In this document: positions 25,217 to 31,534 of the stretch, one piece after another
How positions within the stretch are numbered: position 1 is the stretch's first letter
Layout: every line of letters begins with the position of its first letter
From: Streptomyces mashuensis
GTDB taxonomy: Bacteria; Actinomycetota; Actinomycetes; Streptomycetales; Streptomycetaceae
Assembly (NCBI RefSeq): GCF_014654785.1
Contig: NZ_BNBD01000029.1
Coordinates: forward strand, 1-33,454
Direction of reading: 5' to 3'
DNA: 33,454 nt
Program-made: the position numbers and the translations under genes
Notes under the pieces: generated by a model
Database searches by the model: none
What the model saw: the letters and a program-made list of their open reading frames with translations, nothing else
What the model was told of the DNA's origin: nothing

Positions 25217-25714
25217 ATGAGCAACGCCCAGGATCATCTGACCCACCTCGACGACACGGGCGCGGCCCGCATGGTCGACGTCTCGGCCAAGGAGGTCACC
25301 GCCCGGACGGCCCGCGCGAGCGGCCGGGTGGTCGTCTCGCCGCGCGTGGTGGAGCTCCTGCGCGGCGAGGGCCTGCCCAAGGGCGACGCCCTCGCCACCG
25401 CCCGCATCGCGGGCATCATGGGCGCCAAGCGCACCCCCGACCTCATTCCCCTCTGCCATCCCCTCGCCCTCTCCGGCGTCACCGTCGACCTGACCGTCGC
25501 CGACGACGCCGTGGAGATCACCGCCACGGTGCGCACCACCGACCGCACCGGCGTGGAGATGGAGGCCATGACGGCCGTGGCCGTCGCCGGGCTGACCGTC
25601 GTCGACATGGTCAAGGCCGTCGACAAGGGGGCCGTCCTCACCGGCATCAGGGTGGAGGAGAAGACGGGCGGCAAGTCCGGCCCGTACGTGCGCCCCGGCG
25701 GGGGCGACGCGTGA
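25217..25714 (+). CDS. moaC: Cyclic pyranopterin monophosphate synthase MoaC
   Basis: A 165-residue enzyme of the second half-step of molybdenum-cofactor synthesis, converting the MoaA product to cyclic pyranopterin monophosphate. Motifs are LTHLDDTGAARMVDVSAKEVTARTA, GLPKGDALATARIAGIMGAKRTPDLIPLCHPLALSGV and the active-site segment GVEMEAMTAVAVAGLTVVDMVKAVDKG with the catalytic Asp/Lys. The C terminus EEKTGGKSGPYVRP is also conserved. ATG 25217 has CTGGAGA upstream. The 86-bp gap after glp contains TACGGT, a possible -10 box, so it may have its own promoter. It overlaps the mog start by 4 bp (GTGA). Confidence 0.95.
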   Translation: MSNAQDHLTHLDDTGAARMVDVSAKEVTARTARASGRVVVSPRVVELLRGEGLPKGDALATARIAGIMGAKRTPDLIPLCHPLALSGVTVDLTVADDAVEITATVRTTDRTGVEMEAMTAVAVAGLTVVDMVKAVDKGAVLTGIRVEEKTGGKSGPYVRPGGGDA

Positions 25715-26199
25715 CCCGGCGCGCGCTGGTCGTCACGGCCTCCAACCGGGCCGCCGCCGGCGTCTACGCCGACCGGGGCGGCCCGCTGCTGACCGCCGGC
25801 CTGGCGGCCCTCGGCTTCGCCGTCGACGGGCCGCGCGTGGTGCCCGACGGCGACCCGGTGGAGGCCGCCCTGCGCGAGGCGGTCGCCGCCGCGTACGACG
25901 TGGTGCTGACCACCGGCGGTACGGGGCTGTCGCCCACCGACCGCACCCCCGAGGCCACCCGCCGGGTGCTCGACTACGAGATCCCCGGCATCCCCGAGGC
26001 GCTGCGGGCCGAGGGCCTGGCGAAGGTGCCCACGGCCGCGCTGTCGCGGGGCGTGGCGGGCGTCGCGGGGCGGACCCTGATCGTCAACCTGCCGGGCTCG
26101 ACGGGCGGTGTCCGCGACGGGCTGGCGGTGCTGGAGCGGCTGCTGGTGCACGCCGTGGACCAGATCCACGGCGGCGACCACCCGAGAACGGCGTCGTAG
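25711..26199 (+). CDS. mog: Molybdopterin adenylyltransferase (MogA/MoaB family)
   Basis: A 162-residue gephyrin-G-domain-like protein that adenylates molybdopterin before metal insertion. It reads ALVVTASNRAAAGVYADRGGPLLTAGLAALGF, then YDVVLTTGGTGLSPTDRTPEATRRVLDYEIPGIPEALR (the TTGGTGxxxxDxTPE signature) and LIVNLPGSTGGVRDGLAVLERLLVHAVDQIHGGDH. GTG 25711 overlaps the moaC stop, showing translational coupling. With glp upstream, the E and G halves of eukaryotic gephyrin are encoded in one gene string. The next gene starts 3 bp after its stop. Confidence 0.93.
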   Translation: MTRRALVVTASNRAAAGVYADRGGPLLTAGLAALGFAVDGPRVVPDGDPVEAALREAVAAAYDVVLTTGGTGLSPTDRTPEATRRVLDYEIPGIPEALRAEGLAKVPTAALSRGVAGVAGRTLIVNLPGSTGGVRDGLAVLERLLVHAVDQIHGGDHPRTAS

Positions 26200-26202
26200 G
26201 GC

Positions 26203-26874
26203 ATGAGGGCCTGGCCGGTCGAGCTGACGGACGGGGACGTGACCCTGCGGCCGATAAGGATGCGCGACCAGCGCTCCTGGCGCGAGGTCAACCGGCGCAA
26301 CCGCGACTGGCTGCGCCCCTGGGAGGCGACCGTGCCCCCGCCGCCGCCCGGCGGCCCGGTGGCCCGGCGCCCCACGTACCGGCAGATGGTGCGCCACCTG
26401 CGGGGCGAGGCGCACGCGGGGCGGATGCTGCCGTTCGTGATCGAGTACCGGGGCCGGCTGGTGGGCCAGCTGACGGTGGCGGGGATCACCTGGGGGTCGA
26501 TGTGCTCGGCCCACATCGGCTACTGGGTGGACGAGGCCGTGGCGGGCCGCGGCGTGATGCCGACGGCGGTGGCGCTGGCGGTGGACCACTGCTTCGGCGC
26601 GGTGGGGCTGCACCGCGTGGAGGTGTGCATCCGCCCGGAGAACCTGCCGAGCCGGCGGGTCGTGGAGAAACTCGGCCTCCGCGAGGAGGGGCTGCGCCCC
26701 CGCTATCTGCACATCGACGGGGCGTGGCGCGACCACCTGGTGTACGCCCTGACGGCGGACGAGGTGCCGGAGGGGCTGGTGGCACGGTGGCACCGGTCCC
26801 GGCCGGGCGGACCCGGTGGACCGGGCGGACCTGGCGGGCTGACGCCGGGCAGTGGGCTGAGTGAAATAAAGTAA
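26203..26874 (+). CDS. GNAT-family N-acetyltransferase (RimJ-like)
   Basis: A 223-residue acetyl-CoA-dependent acetyltransferase, closest in pattern to RimJ/RimL ribosomal-protein N-acetyltransferases. The pattern is VTLRPIRMRDQRSWREVNRRNRDWLRPWE, PFVIEYRGRLVGQLTVAGI, AHIGYWVDEAVAGRGVMPTAVALAVDHCFGAVGLHRVEVCIRPENLPSRRVVEKLGL and EGLRPRYLHIDGAWRDHLVYAL. The acetyl-CoA loop reads VAGRGVMP, in place of the usual Q/RxxGxG/A. The tail is collagen-like, with GGP repeated three times (from a GGACCGGGC-type DNA repeat). It starts 3 bp after mog and belongs to the same transcript. Its substrate is unknown; ribosomal or division-protein N-termini are possible. Confidence 0.9.
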   Translation: MRAWPVELTDGDVTLRPIRMRDQRSWREVNRRNRDWLRPWEATVPPPPPGGPVARRPTYRQMVRHLRGEAHAGRMLPFVIEYRGRLVGQLTVAGITWGSMCSAHIGYWVDEAVAGRGVMPTAVALAVDHCFGAVGLHRVEVCIRPENLPSRRVVEKLGLREEGLRPRYLHIDGAWRDHLVYALTADEVPEGLVARWHRSRPGGPGGPGGPGGLTPGSGLSEIK

Positions 26875-27028
26875 ACGATCATACGTTCGAATTCAGGGCG
26901 TGAATTGTCGGAATGCGCCTCGATCCGGGCTCGACAATCACAAAAAAAGTTCGAGATATCAGCCGGATCGTGCGACACACCGCGCCAATTGGCGGAATCC
27001 GCCGCGCGCCCCCCTCTACCGTGTGAGG

Positions 27029-28060
27029 GTGAGCAGCAGCGGCCTGATCTACGCAGTCATCGTCGGGGCCTGGGCCGCCTACTTGGTGCCGATGTGGCTC
27101 CGTAGGCAGGACGAGCTCAACGAAGCCCGTCCGACGGAACGCTTCAGCACCGCCATCCGGCTTCTGTCCGGACGGGCGGGAATGGAGCGCCGTTACGCCA
27201 AGGACCTCCAGGGGCGCGCCTCCACGGAGCCCGCCGCCCCGGCGGAGCCCAAGGAGGCGGACCCCCGGGCGAGCGAGCCGGACGCCGTGACCGAAGCGGT
27301 CGACGTCCGGTCCTTCGGCGCGCCCGCGCCCGCCCCTGCGCCGGCCCCCGCGCCGTCCCCGGCACCGGCGCCGGCGCAGCCGTCCGTGCCCGGGCCGACG
27401 GCGGCCGAGCGGGCCCGGCGCTCGAAGGTGCTGGCGCGCCGTCGGCGCACCACGGTGCTGCTCTTCGTCGCCTTCACGCTGGGCGCGGTCGTGGCGGGCG
27501 TCGGCGGGCTGGCGTTCCTGTGGGTGCCGGCGGTCCCGGCGGTGCTCCTCAGCGCGTACATCTGCTACCTGCGCATCCAGGAGCGGCGCCGGTTCGCGTT
27601 CACCATGGACCAGCGGCGTGCCGAGCTGGCGGCCCAGCAGCTGCGGGAGGGCCGGGCCGCCCGCCCTCAGCCGGCGGCCGCCGAGGCCGCCGCCGACCCT
27701 GACACCGTCGTCCACCAGCCGCCCGCCGGCTCCTCCGGCCGCTCGGCCCGCCAGGCGCTGGTGGAGCAGACCGACCACGCCGAGTGGGTCGACCAGCAGC
27801 GCGACCGCGGTACGGACGGCTGGGAGCCGGTGCCGGTGCCGCTGCCGACGTACGTCTCGGCCCCGGTCGCCCCGCGCGCGGGCGCCGGCGCGGACATCGG
27901 CGGCGCCGACACGTGGTCCTCGGCCCGCTCCAGCACCGCCGGCCCGGCCGACGACCCGCGCCGCCCGTCCCGCCCCCGCCGCCGCCCCCGCGAACGCGGC
28001 CGCACCCCCCTCTTCGACCAGTACGCCGACGACGACCGCCCCCGCGCCGCCAACGAGTGA
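27029..28060 (+). CDS. glpR: Gephyrin-like molybdotransferase receptor GlpR
   Basis: A 343-residue membrane protein. It opens with SSSGLIYAVIVGAWAAYLVPMWLRRQDELNEARPTERFSTAIRLLSGR, the diagnostic N terminus of this actinobacterial family, with TM1 at about residues 4-22. A Pro/Ala repeat (APAPAPAPAPAPSPAPAPAQ, about residues 93-112) forms a linker. TM2/TM3 form a hairpin at TVLLFVAFTLGAVVAGVGGLAFLWVPAVPAVLLSAYICYLRIQ. A long cytoplasmic, disordered, charged tail ends RGRTPLFDQYADDDRPRAANE. In Corynebacterium GlpR binds Glp and ties it to division and polar growth. GTG 27029 gives the conserved N terminus. TACCGT lies 6 nt upstream and there is no ribosome site, so the mRNA may be leaderless. 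It is distinct from the glycerol regulator of the same symbol. Confidence 0.88.
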   Translation: MSSSGLIYAVIVGAWAAYLVPMWLRRQDELNEARPTERFSTAIRLLSGRAGMERRYAKDLQGRASTEPAAPAEPKEADPRASEPDAVTEAVDVRSFGAPAPAPAPAPAPSPAPAPAQPSVPGPTAAERARRSKVLARRRRTTVLLFVAFTLGAVVAGVGGLAFLWVPAVPAVLLSAYICYLRIQERRRFAFTMDQRRAELAAQQLREGRAARPQPAAAEAAADPDTVVHQPPAGSSGRSARQALVEQTDHAEWVDQQRDRGTDGWEPVPVPLPTYVSAPVAPRAGAGADIGGADTWSSARSSTAGPADDPRRPSRPRRRPRERGRTPLFDQYADDDRPRAANE

Positions 28061-28133
28061 GCCCGCGCGCGGCCCGCGCCGGGGCTGACCAGCGGGTGCG
28101 CGGGGAGCGGATTTCCTGGCAGGCCGATGGGGA

Positions 28134-28142
28134 TGCTAGAGT
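28134..28142 (+). promoter_or_regulatory. Extended -10 promoter of tRNA-Ala
   Basis: TGCTAGAGT is a TGn-extended -10 box (TAGAGT at 28137-28142), placing the start of transcription about 8 nt before the tRNA 5' end. The -35 region (TTCCTG, about 28113) is poor, as expected for an extended -10 promoter. Confidence 0.5.
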
Positions 28143-28156
28143 TTCACTCGTTGCAA

Positions 28157-28230
28157 GGGCCTGTGGCGCAGTCCGGTAGCGCACCTCGTTCGCATCGAGG
28201 GGGTCAGGGGTTCAAATCCCCTCAGGTCCA
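28157..28230 (+). tRNA. tRNA-Ala (anticodon CGC)
   Basis: A 74-nt cloverleaf. The acceptor GGGCCTG pairs with CAGGTCC and includes the G3-U70 wobble pair that identifies alanine tRNAs. The D-arm is GCGC/GCGC, and the anticodon stem CCTCG/CGAGG has loop TTCGCAT with anticodon CGC. The T-arm is AGGGG TTCAAAT CCCCT and the discriminator is A. CCA is not encoded. It reads GCG codons, which are frequent in this GC-rich genome. A strong terminator follows. It lies between the conserved core genes and the secondary-metabolism genes. Confidence 0.96.
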
Positions 28231-28240
28231 CAACAGCAAC

Positions 28241-28273
28241 GATCCCGCCCGATCAGCTTGATCGGGCGGGATC
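28241..28273 (+). terminator. Strong terminator after tRNA-Ala
   Basis: A perfect 15-bp stem (GATCCCGCCCGATCA and its complement) with a 3-nt loop GCT begins 10 nt after the tRNA. TTGGCGTTT follows. Confidence 0.9.
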
Positions 28274-28310
28274 TTGGCGTTTCCGGGGTTTCCGCGGGAG
28301 CCCAACGCGA

Positions 28311-28343
28311 GGGCCCCGCCCGGTTGTTCACCGGGTGGGGCCC
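28311..28343 (-). terminator. Terminator of the histidine kinase gene
   Basis: Arms GGGCCCCGCCCGG and CCGGGTGGGGCCC pair over 13 bp with one mismatch (G-U on one strand) around TTGTTCA. It lies 24-56 nt beyond the minus-strand kinase stop. TTCGCGTTTT on the plus-strand side suggests that it also backs up the tRNA terminator. Confidence 0.7.
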
Positions 28344-28366
28344 TTCGCGTTTTCCGGCCCGTGGGC

Positions 28367-29467
28367 TCAGGCCCGCGGGTTGGGGGTCAGGGGGAGGTGG
28401 ATGCTGACTCGGGTGCCTTCGTCCGGGGCGGATTCGAGGGTGAGGCGGCCGCCTATGTCCTCGATGCGTTCCGTCATCGAGCGCAGGCCCGGGGCGTGGG
28501 ACGGGGTGGGGGTGAAGCCGCGGCCGTCGTCCTCGACGCGGGCGTGGGTCCAGCGGCGGGTGGTGCGGAAGGTGACGCGGACGCGGTCGGTGGCGGCGTG
28601 GGTGAAGCTGTTGAGGAGGCACTCGCGGACGGCGAGGAAGAGTTCGCGGCGGCAGGCGTCGGAGACCAGGCGTTCGTCGCCGGTGGCGTGGACGGTGACC
28701 TCGATGCCGGCGGGTGCGGCCTGGGCGGCGAAGGCGCGGACCGCTTCGGGGAGCGGTGGCAGGGCCGTGGTGGCGTGCAGGCGGCCGGTCAGGGTGCGGG
28801 TGCGGTCGATGGCCTCGCGGACGCTGCGGCCCGCGGCGGCCAGCCGGCCGTCCTCCAGGTGGCGCAGGGCCAGGGTGAGGGGGCTGCCCAGTTCGTCGTG
28901 GACCTCGCGGGCCATTCTGCGGCGCTCCCGCCACAGGCGGTCGGCGTCGTCGCCGGCCGGGGTGCCCAGGACGCGGGCCAGGCGGGCCACGCGCCGGGCC
29001 GTCGTGGCGGCGTCGGCGTCGGGGTCCTGGAGCAGTTCCTGCACCGCGCAGGTCATCAGGAGGGAGGCCGCCGTGGCGACCGCCTCGGGGTGGGAGCGGA
29101 GCAGCGCGGGCGCCGGCCAGTCGGTGGTGTCCTCCTGCGCGGCGGCGGCCAGGACGCGGCGGGCGTGGAGGCAGAGGGCCGGGCGGAGGGCGGGGACGTC
29201 GGCGTCGTGGCCCTCCAGTGCGGCGGGCAGCGCCGCTTCGAAGCGGCGGAGCACCGCGGCCGCGTCGACCGGCAGGGCGGACGGGCGGCGCAGGGCGGTG
29301 GTGGTGCCGGCGGTGGGTGATCCGCCGTTCAGCCGGGCGGACTTGGGGAGTCCGGTGGTGGCGGAGCGGTTGAGTCCGTCGCGCAGCGCCGTCGCGAATC
29401 CCGTTCCCACGACGGCCTCCAGCATGCCGAGACCGGACGGGGCCGTGGGGTGGATGAGAGCGTCCAT
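28367..29467 (-). CDS. Soluble sensor histidine kinase (HisKA_3 type)
   Basis: A 366-residue kinase of the NarL-partner class. The sensor half (residues 1-175) is helical and has no TM span or recognisable ligand domain, so it should act in the cytoplasm. The dimerisation/H-box is RRRMAREVHDELGSPLTLAL, with phospho-acceptor His190. The ATPase domain has ECLLNSFTHA (N-box, Asn286), VEDDGRGF (G1) and GLRSMTERIEDIGGRLTLES (G2), then GTRVSIHLPL. ATG 29467 has AGGAGAAGC directly upstream. Its promoter region carries an ARE-like operator. No NarL-type response regulator, its expected partner, is present; the nearby response regulator is OmpR-type. It may be an orphan kinase recruited to the cluster or serve a distant regulator. 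Confidence 0.88.
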   Translation of the reverse strand: MDALIHPTAPSGLGMLEAVVGTGFATALRDGLNRSATTGLPKSARLNGGSPTAGTTTALRRPSALPVDAAAVLRRFEAALPAALEGHDADVPALRPALCLHARRVLAAAAQEDTTDWPAPALLRSHPEAVATAASLLMTCAVQELLQDPDADAATTARRVARLARVLGTPAGDDADRLWRERRRMAREVHDELGSPLTLALRHLEDGRLAAAGRSVREAIDRTRTLTGRLHATTALPPLPEAVRAFAAQAAPAGIEVTVHATGDERLVSDACRRELFLAVRECLLNSFTHAATDRVRVTFRTTRRWTHARVEDDGRGFTPTPSHAPGLRSMTERIEDIGGRLTLESAPDEGTRVSIHLPLTPNPRA

Positions 29468-29528
29468 GCTTCTCCTCGATGGGTGCAGGGCTCGGCAGTA
29501 CCTCGTGGACGGGGGATCCGGTGCCGGG

Positions 29529-29558
29529 ACGCTAACAAACCGGTGATCCTGTTTTCAA
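29529..29558 (-). promoter_or_regulatory. Histidine kinase promoter containing an ARE-like operator
   Basis: On the minus strand TTGAAA (29558-29553), 18 nt, TAGCGT (29534-29529). The spacer and flanks (29535-29556) form a degenerate ARE: half ACAAACCGG is well conserved, the other (GAAAACAGG) matches it at 6 of 9 bases, with the same TNNN-type 4-bp centre. The layout is the same as that of the response-regulator promoter at 30606. Confidence 0.6.
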
Positions 29559-29587
29559 GGATCTTGTGGGTCCTCTGACAATGCAGG

Positions 29588-29623
29588 GCCCGGGAGCTGA
29601 GGCACCCCACCGTGCTCCCGGGC
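29588..29623 (-). terminator. Hairpin after the TetR-family gene
   Basis: GCCCGGGAGC and GCTCCCGGGC are perfect 10-bp arms with a 16-nt loop, starting 6 nt beyond the minus-strand stop codon. It separates the regulator from the kinase promoter downstream. There is no T-tract. Confidence 0.65.
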
Positions 29624-29629
29624 TGCGAC

Positions 29630-30313
29630 TCAGCCGCGCAAGGGGGTTAAGACCGCGTCGGGCGCGGGTGCCGCGTCGTGGCCCGCGGCGTTGACGACGG
29701 CCTCCGTCCCCGCCGGCTGCAGCCGGGGCAGCGTGCCGGCCGTGGCGAGCTGGGGGAGCAGTGCCCGCCACAGCCCCGTGAGGGCGTGCCGCGACAGCCA
29801 GTTGGGGTCGCGCCGGGCCAGGGTCTCGAAGCCGACGGTCGCCGCCGTGATGGTCGCGGTCATCTCCTCCCGGCGCAGCTCCTCGAGCGTCGCCCCCTCC
29901 TTGGCCGCCCGGTCGAGCGCCTCACGCACACACTCCAGCCACTCCTGCCGCAGGTTGAGCCCCGCGCTGTGCGCGGTGCCGCAGTTGAGGTGGAAGCCCG
30001 CGCGCACCACCACGTCACGGCTCAGCTGCTGGGCGAAGGCGTGCGAGGAGTCGATGAGGGCCTGCAGCGGGCCCGGGCTCTTGCGCCGCACGTTGCGCGC
30101 CACCGCGTGCAGGATGCGCGCGGCCTCCGTCTCGACGGCCGCCGCCATGGCCGACTTGGTGTCGAAGTGGAAGTGCAGCGCCCCGGGGCTGACCCCGGCC
30201 CCCGCGCTGATCCCGGCCAGTTTGGCGCGCGTGTAGCCGTGCTGGTCGAACGCCTGGGCCGCCGAACGTATCAGGGCGTGCCGGGTGTTCATGGCTCTTT
30301 CCTGCTTGGTCAC
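29630..30313 (-). CDS. Gamma-butyrolactone receptor-like TetR repressor (ScbR/JadR2-like)
   Basis: A 227-residue TetR-family protein. The N terminus TKQERAMNTRHALIRSAAQAF and HTH AKLAGISAGAGVSPGALHFHFDTKSAMAAAV match the ScbR/ArpA/CprB pattern. The ligand domain has LIDSSHAFAQQLSRDVVVRAGFHLN and LRQEWLECVREALDRAAKEG; Trp125 aligns with the ligand-pocket Trp of true receptors. A tail of about 35 residues is low-complexity. By count there are about 26 Arg/Lys against 21 Asp/Glu, so it is basic, which is more typical of pseudo-receptors such as JadR2 and ScbR2. GTG 30313 has GGGAG 6 nt upstream and gives the family N terminus. It is divergent from the response regulator, with ARE-like sites in between and a further one before the kinase gene. 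No butyrolactone synthase gene is seen. Confidence 0.88.
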   Translation of the reverse strand: MTKQERAMNTRHALIRSAAQAFDQHGYTRAKLAGISAGAGVSPGALHFHFDTKSAMAAAVETEAARILHAVARNVRRKSPGPLQALIDSSHAFAQQLSRDVVVRAGFHLNCGTAHSAGLNLRQEWLECVREALDRAAKEGATLEELRREEMTATITAATVGFETLARRDPNWLSRHALTGLWRALLPQLATAGTLPRLQPAGTEAVVNAAGHDAAPAPDAVLTPLRG

Positions 30314-30421
30314 CGCGTACTCCCGGCGGCCGTCGGCGGGGTGGTGCCCGGGAGGGCCGGGCCGGCGGTCCACCGCACCGCGTCACCCGGTTGTGAGGTA
30401 GGGAACAACGTCATGGACCAA

Positions 30422-30443
30422 TGAAACCAACTAACTGGTTTAG
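30422..30443. promoter_or_regulatory. ARE-like operator upstream of the TetR gene
   Basis: AAACCA (30424-30429), 6 nt, TGGTTT (30436-30441) has the same arm spacing as the better ARE at 30609. GAAAC and GTTTC (30423-30427, 30443-30447) add a wider overlapping dyad. It lies 109-130 nt before the GTG of the TetR gene, fitting autoregulation. I could not define a confident -35/-10 pair here. Confidence 0.55.
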
Positions 30444-30605
30444 TTTCTACTGCGCGGCGCCCCTTAGGGGACCCGATGTCGGAGTTCGCCCGGTAACTGA
30501 CCTGCGAGATTGCGGCCCGCGGCGAGCGTTTCGGGCGATTTGCTCGGAGGGGCGGCTTCCATTTCCGGTCCGCCCGCCGGGCCCGGTGCAACTACAGCAA
30601 GAGCT

Positions 30606-30635
30606 TTGACAAACCGGTTCGCCGGTTTATAGGTT
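30606..30635 (+). promoter_or_regulatory. Response-regulator promoter with ARE in its spacer
   Basis: A perfect TTGACA (30606-30611) is followed after 18 nt by TAGGTT (30630-30635), or after 16 nt by TATAGG. The 22-bp ARE (30609-30630) has arms AAACCGG and CCGGTTT around TTCG. It closely resembles the autoregulatory elements bound by gamma-butyrolactone receptors. A bound repressor would cover the whole promoter core. Confidence 0.85.
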
Positions 30636-30691
30636 CACGTTGAACGGTCGGCTAGCGGCCCCGGTGGCCGCGCGAACGTGCAGGAGCACCG

Positions 30692-31534
30692 ATGAACCAG
30701 CAGACCACCTCTCTCTTGGACACCCACATACGCGACGGCCGCGGACAGCGCGTGCCGCCGCCACGCACCGCACCCGTCGTCAAGCCCCTGTCGGACAAGG
30801 CCCAGGCACCGTCCCCGGCGAACCCCCGTACGCCGGAGCCCACCGCCGCCACGGCCCACGAGTCCTTGCAGGTCCTCGTCATCGAGAGCGACGCACGGGC
30901 CGCCGAGACCCTCACGCAGGGGCTGCGCCGCCACGGCTACCGCACCACCACCGTCGGCACCGGAAGCAAGGCCCTGTGGGCCTACCGCGAGGCCGACCTC
31001 GTGCTGCTCGACCTCGAACTGCCCGACCTGGACGGCCTGGAGGTCTGCCGCGCGATCCGCGAGGCCAGCGACATCCCGGTCATCGCCGTCACCGCGCGCG
31101 CCAGCGAACTGGACCGCGTCCTCGGCCTCCAGGCCGGCGCCGACGACTACGTCGTCAAGCCGTACGGCTTCCGCGAGCTGATGGCCCGTATGGAGGCCGT
31201 CATGCGCCGCGTCCACCCGCCGCGCGAACAGGAGGCGCGCCCGCAGGTCATCACCAGCGGCCCGCTCACCATTGACGCCGACACCCGCGAGGTCCGCCTC
31301 GGCGGCCGCCGCGTCGACGTCACGCGCAAGGAGTTCGACCTGCTGCACCTGCTCGCGTCCCGGCCCGAGAAGGTCGTCTCGCGCAAGCAGCTCATGACGC
31401 AGGTCTGGGAGGACTCCTGGTCGCGGCCCGGCCGCACCATCGACACCCACGTCAGCAGCCTGCGCAGCAAGCTCGGCTCCAGCAGCTGGATCATCACCGT
31501 ACGGGGTGTCGGGTTCCGCTTCGGGCACGCCTGA
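30692..31534 (+). CDS. Atypical OmpR-type response regulator (JadR1-like)
   Basis: A 280-residue DNA-binding response regulator. Residues 1-58 are a disordered Pro/Thr-rich extension. The receiver domain starts at LQVLVIESDARAAETL: its acidic pocket is Glu65-Ser66-Asp67, with Ser where a second acidic residue is usual. Asp107 (LLDLELPDLDG), Thr134 (VTAR) and Lys156 (VVKPYG) are kept. The C-terminal winged helix has LTIDADTREVRLGGRRVDVTRKEFDLLHLL, VVSRKQLMTQVW and RTIDTHVSSLRSKLG. ATG 30692 has AGGAG 6 nt upstream. Such atypical regulators (JadR1, Aur1P, LndI class) activate aromatic-polyketide clusters and often bind end products instead of relying on phosphorylation. It is divergent from a JadR2-like repressor, as in the jadomycin cluster. 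Confidence 0.9.
   Translation: MNQQTTSLLDTHIRDGRGQRVPPPRTAPVVKPLSDKAQAPSPANPRTPEPTAATAHESLQVLVIESDARAAETLTQGLRRHGYRTTTVGTGSKALWAYREADLVLLDLELPDLDGLEVCRAIREASDIPVIAVTARASELDRVLGLQAGADDYVVKPYGFRELMARMEAVMRRVHPPREQEARPQVITSGPLTIDADTREVRLGGRRVDVTRKEFDLLHLLASRPEKVVSRKQLMTQVWEDSWSRPGRTIDTHVSSLRSKLGSSSWIITVRGVGFRFGHA

Larger units (their letters stand above)
30314..30691. promoter_or_regulatory. Divergent regulatory region, TetR / response regulator
   Basis: This 378-bp region has no supportable gene. It contains an ARE-like site near the TetR side (30422-30443) and a promoter-embedded ARE on the response-regulator side (30606-30635). Between them is some 160 bp without clear elements. It is AT-richer than the rest of the window around both sites. 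Confidence 0.6.

Noticed and set aside
28061..28133. GC-rich palindromic stretch after glpR considered as a terminator
   Set aside because: Only partial, competing pairings of GCGCGC-type sequence are possible and no clean stem could be defined.
28212..28934. A 240-codon minus-strand frame overlapping the kinase end and the tRNA terminator
   Set aside because: It crosses two strong hairpins and reads as Arg/Pro/His repeats. The kinase frame has all expected motifs.
30421..30609. A 62-codon frame beginning in the ARE-like site and ending inside the response-regulator promoter
   Set aside because: It spans two operators and a promoter, lacks a ribosome site and has no recognisable features.
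30692..31534. Idea that the kinase and the response regulator form a normal two-component pair
   Set aside because: They are in different families (HisKA_3 versus OmpR-type), are not in one operon and are separated by the TetR gene. Shared control by AREs is a better-supported link.
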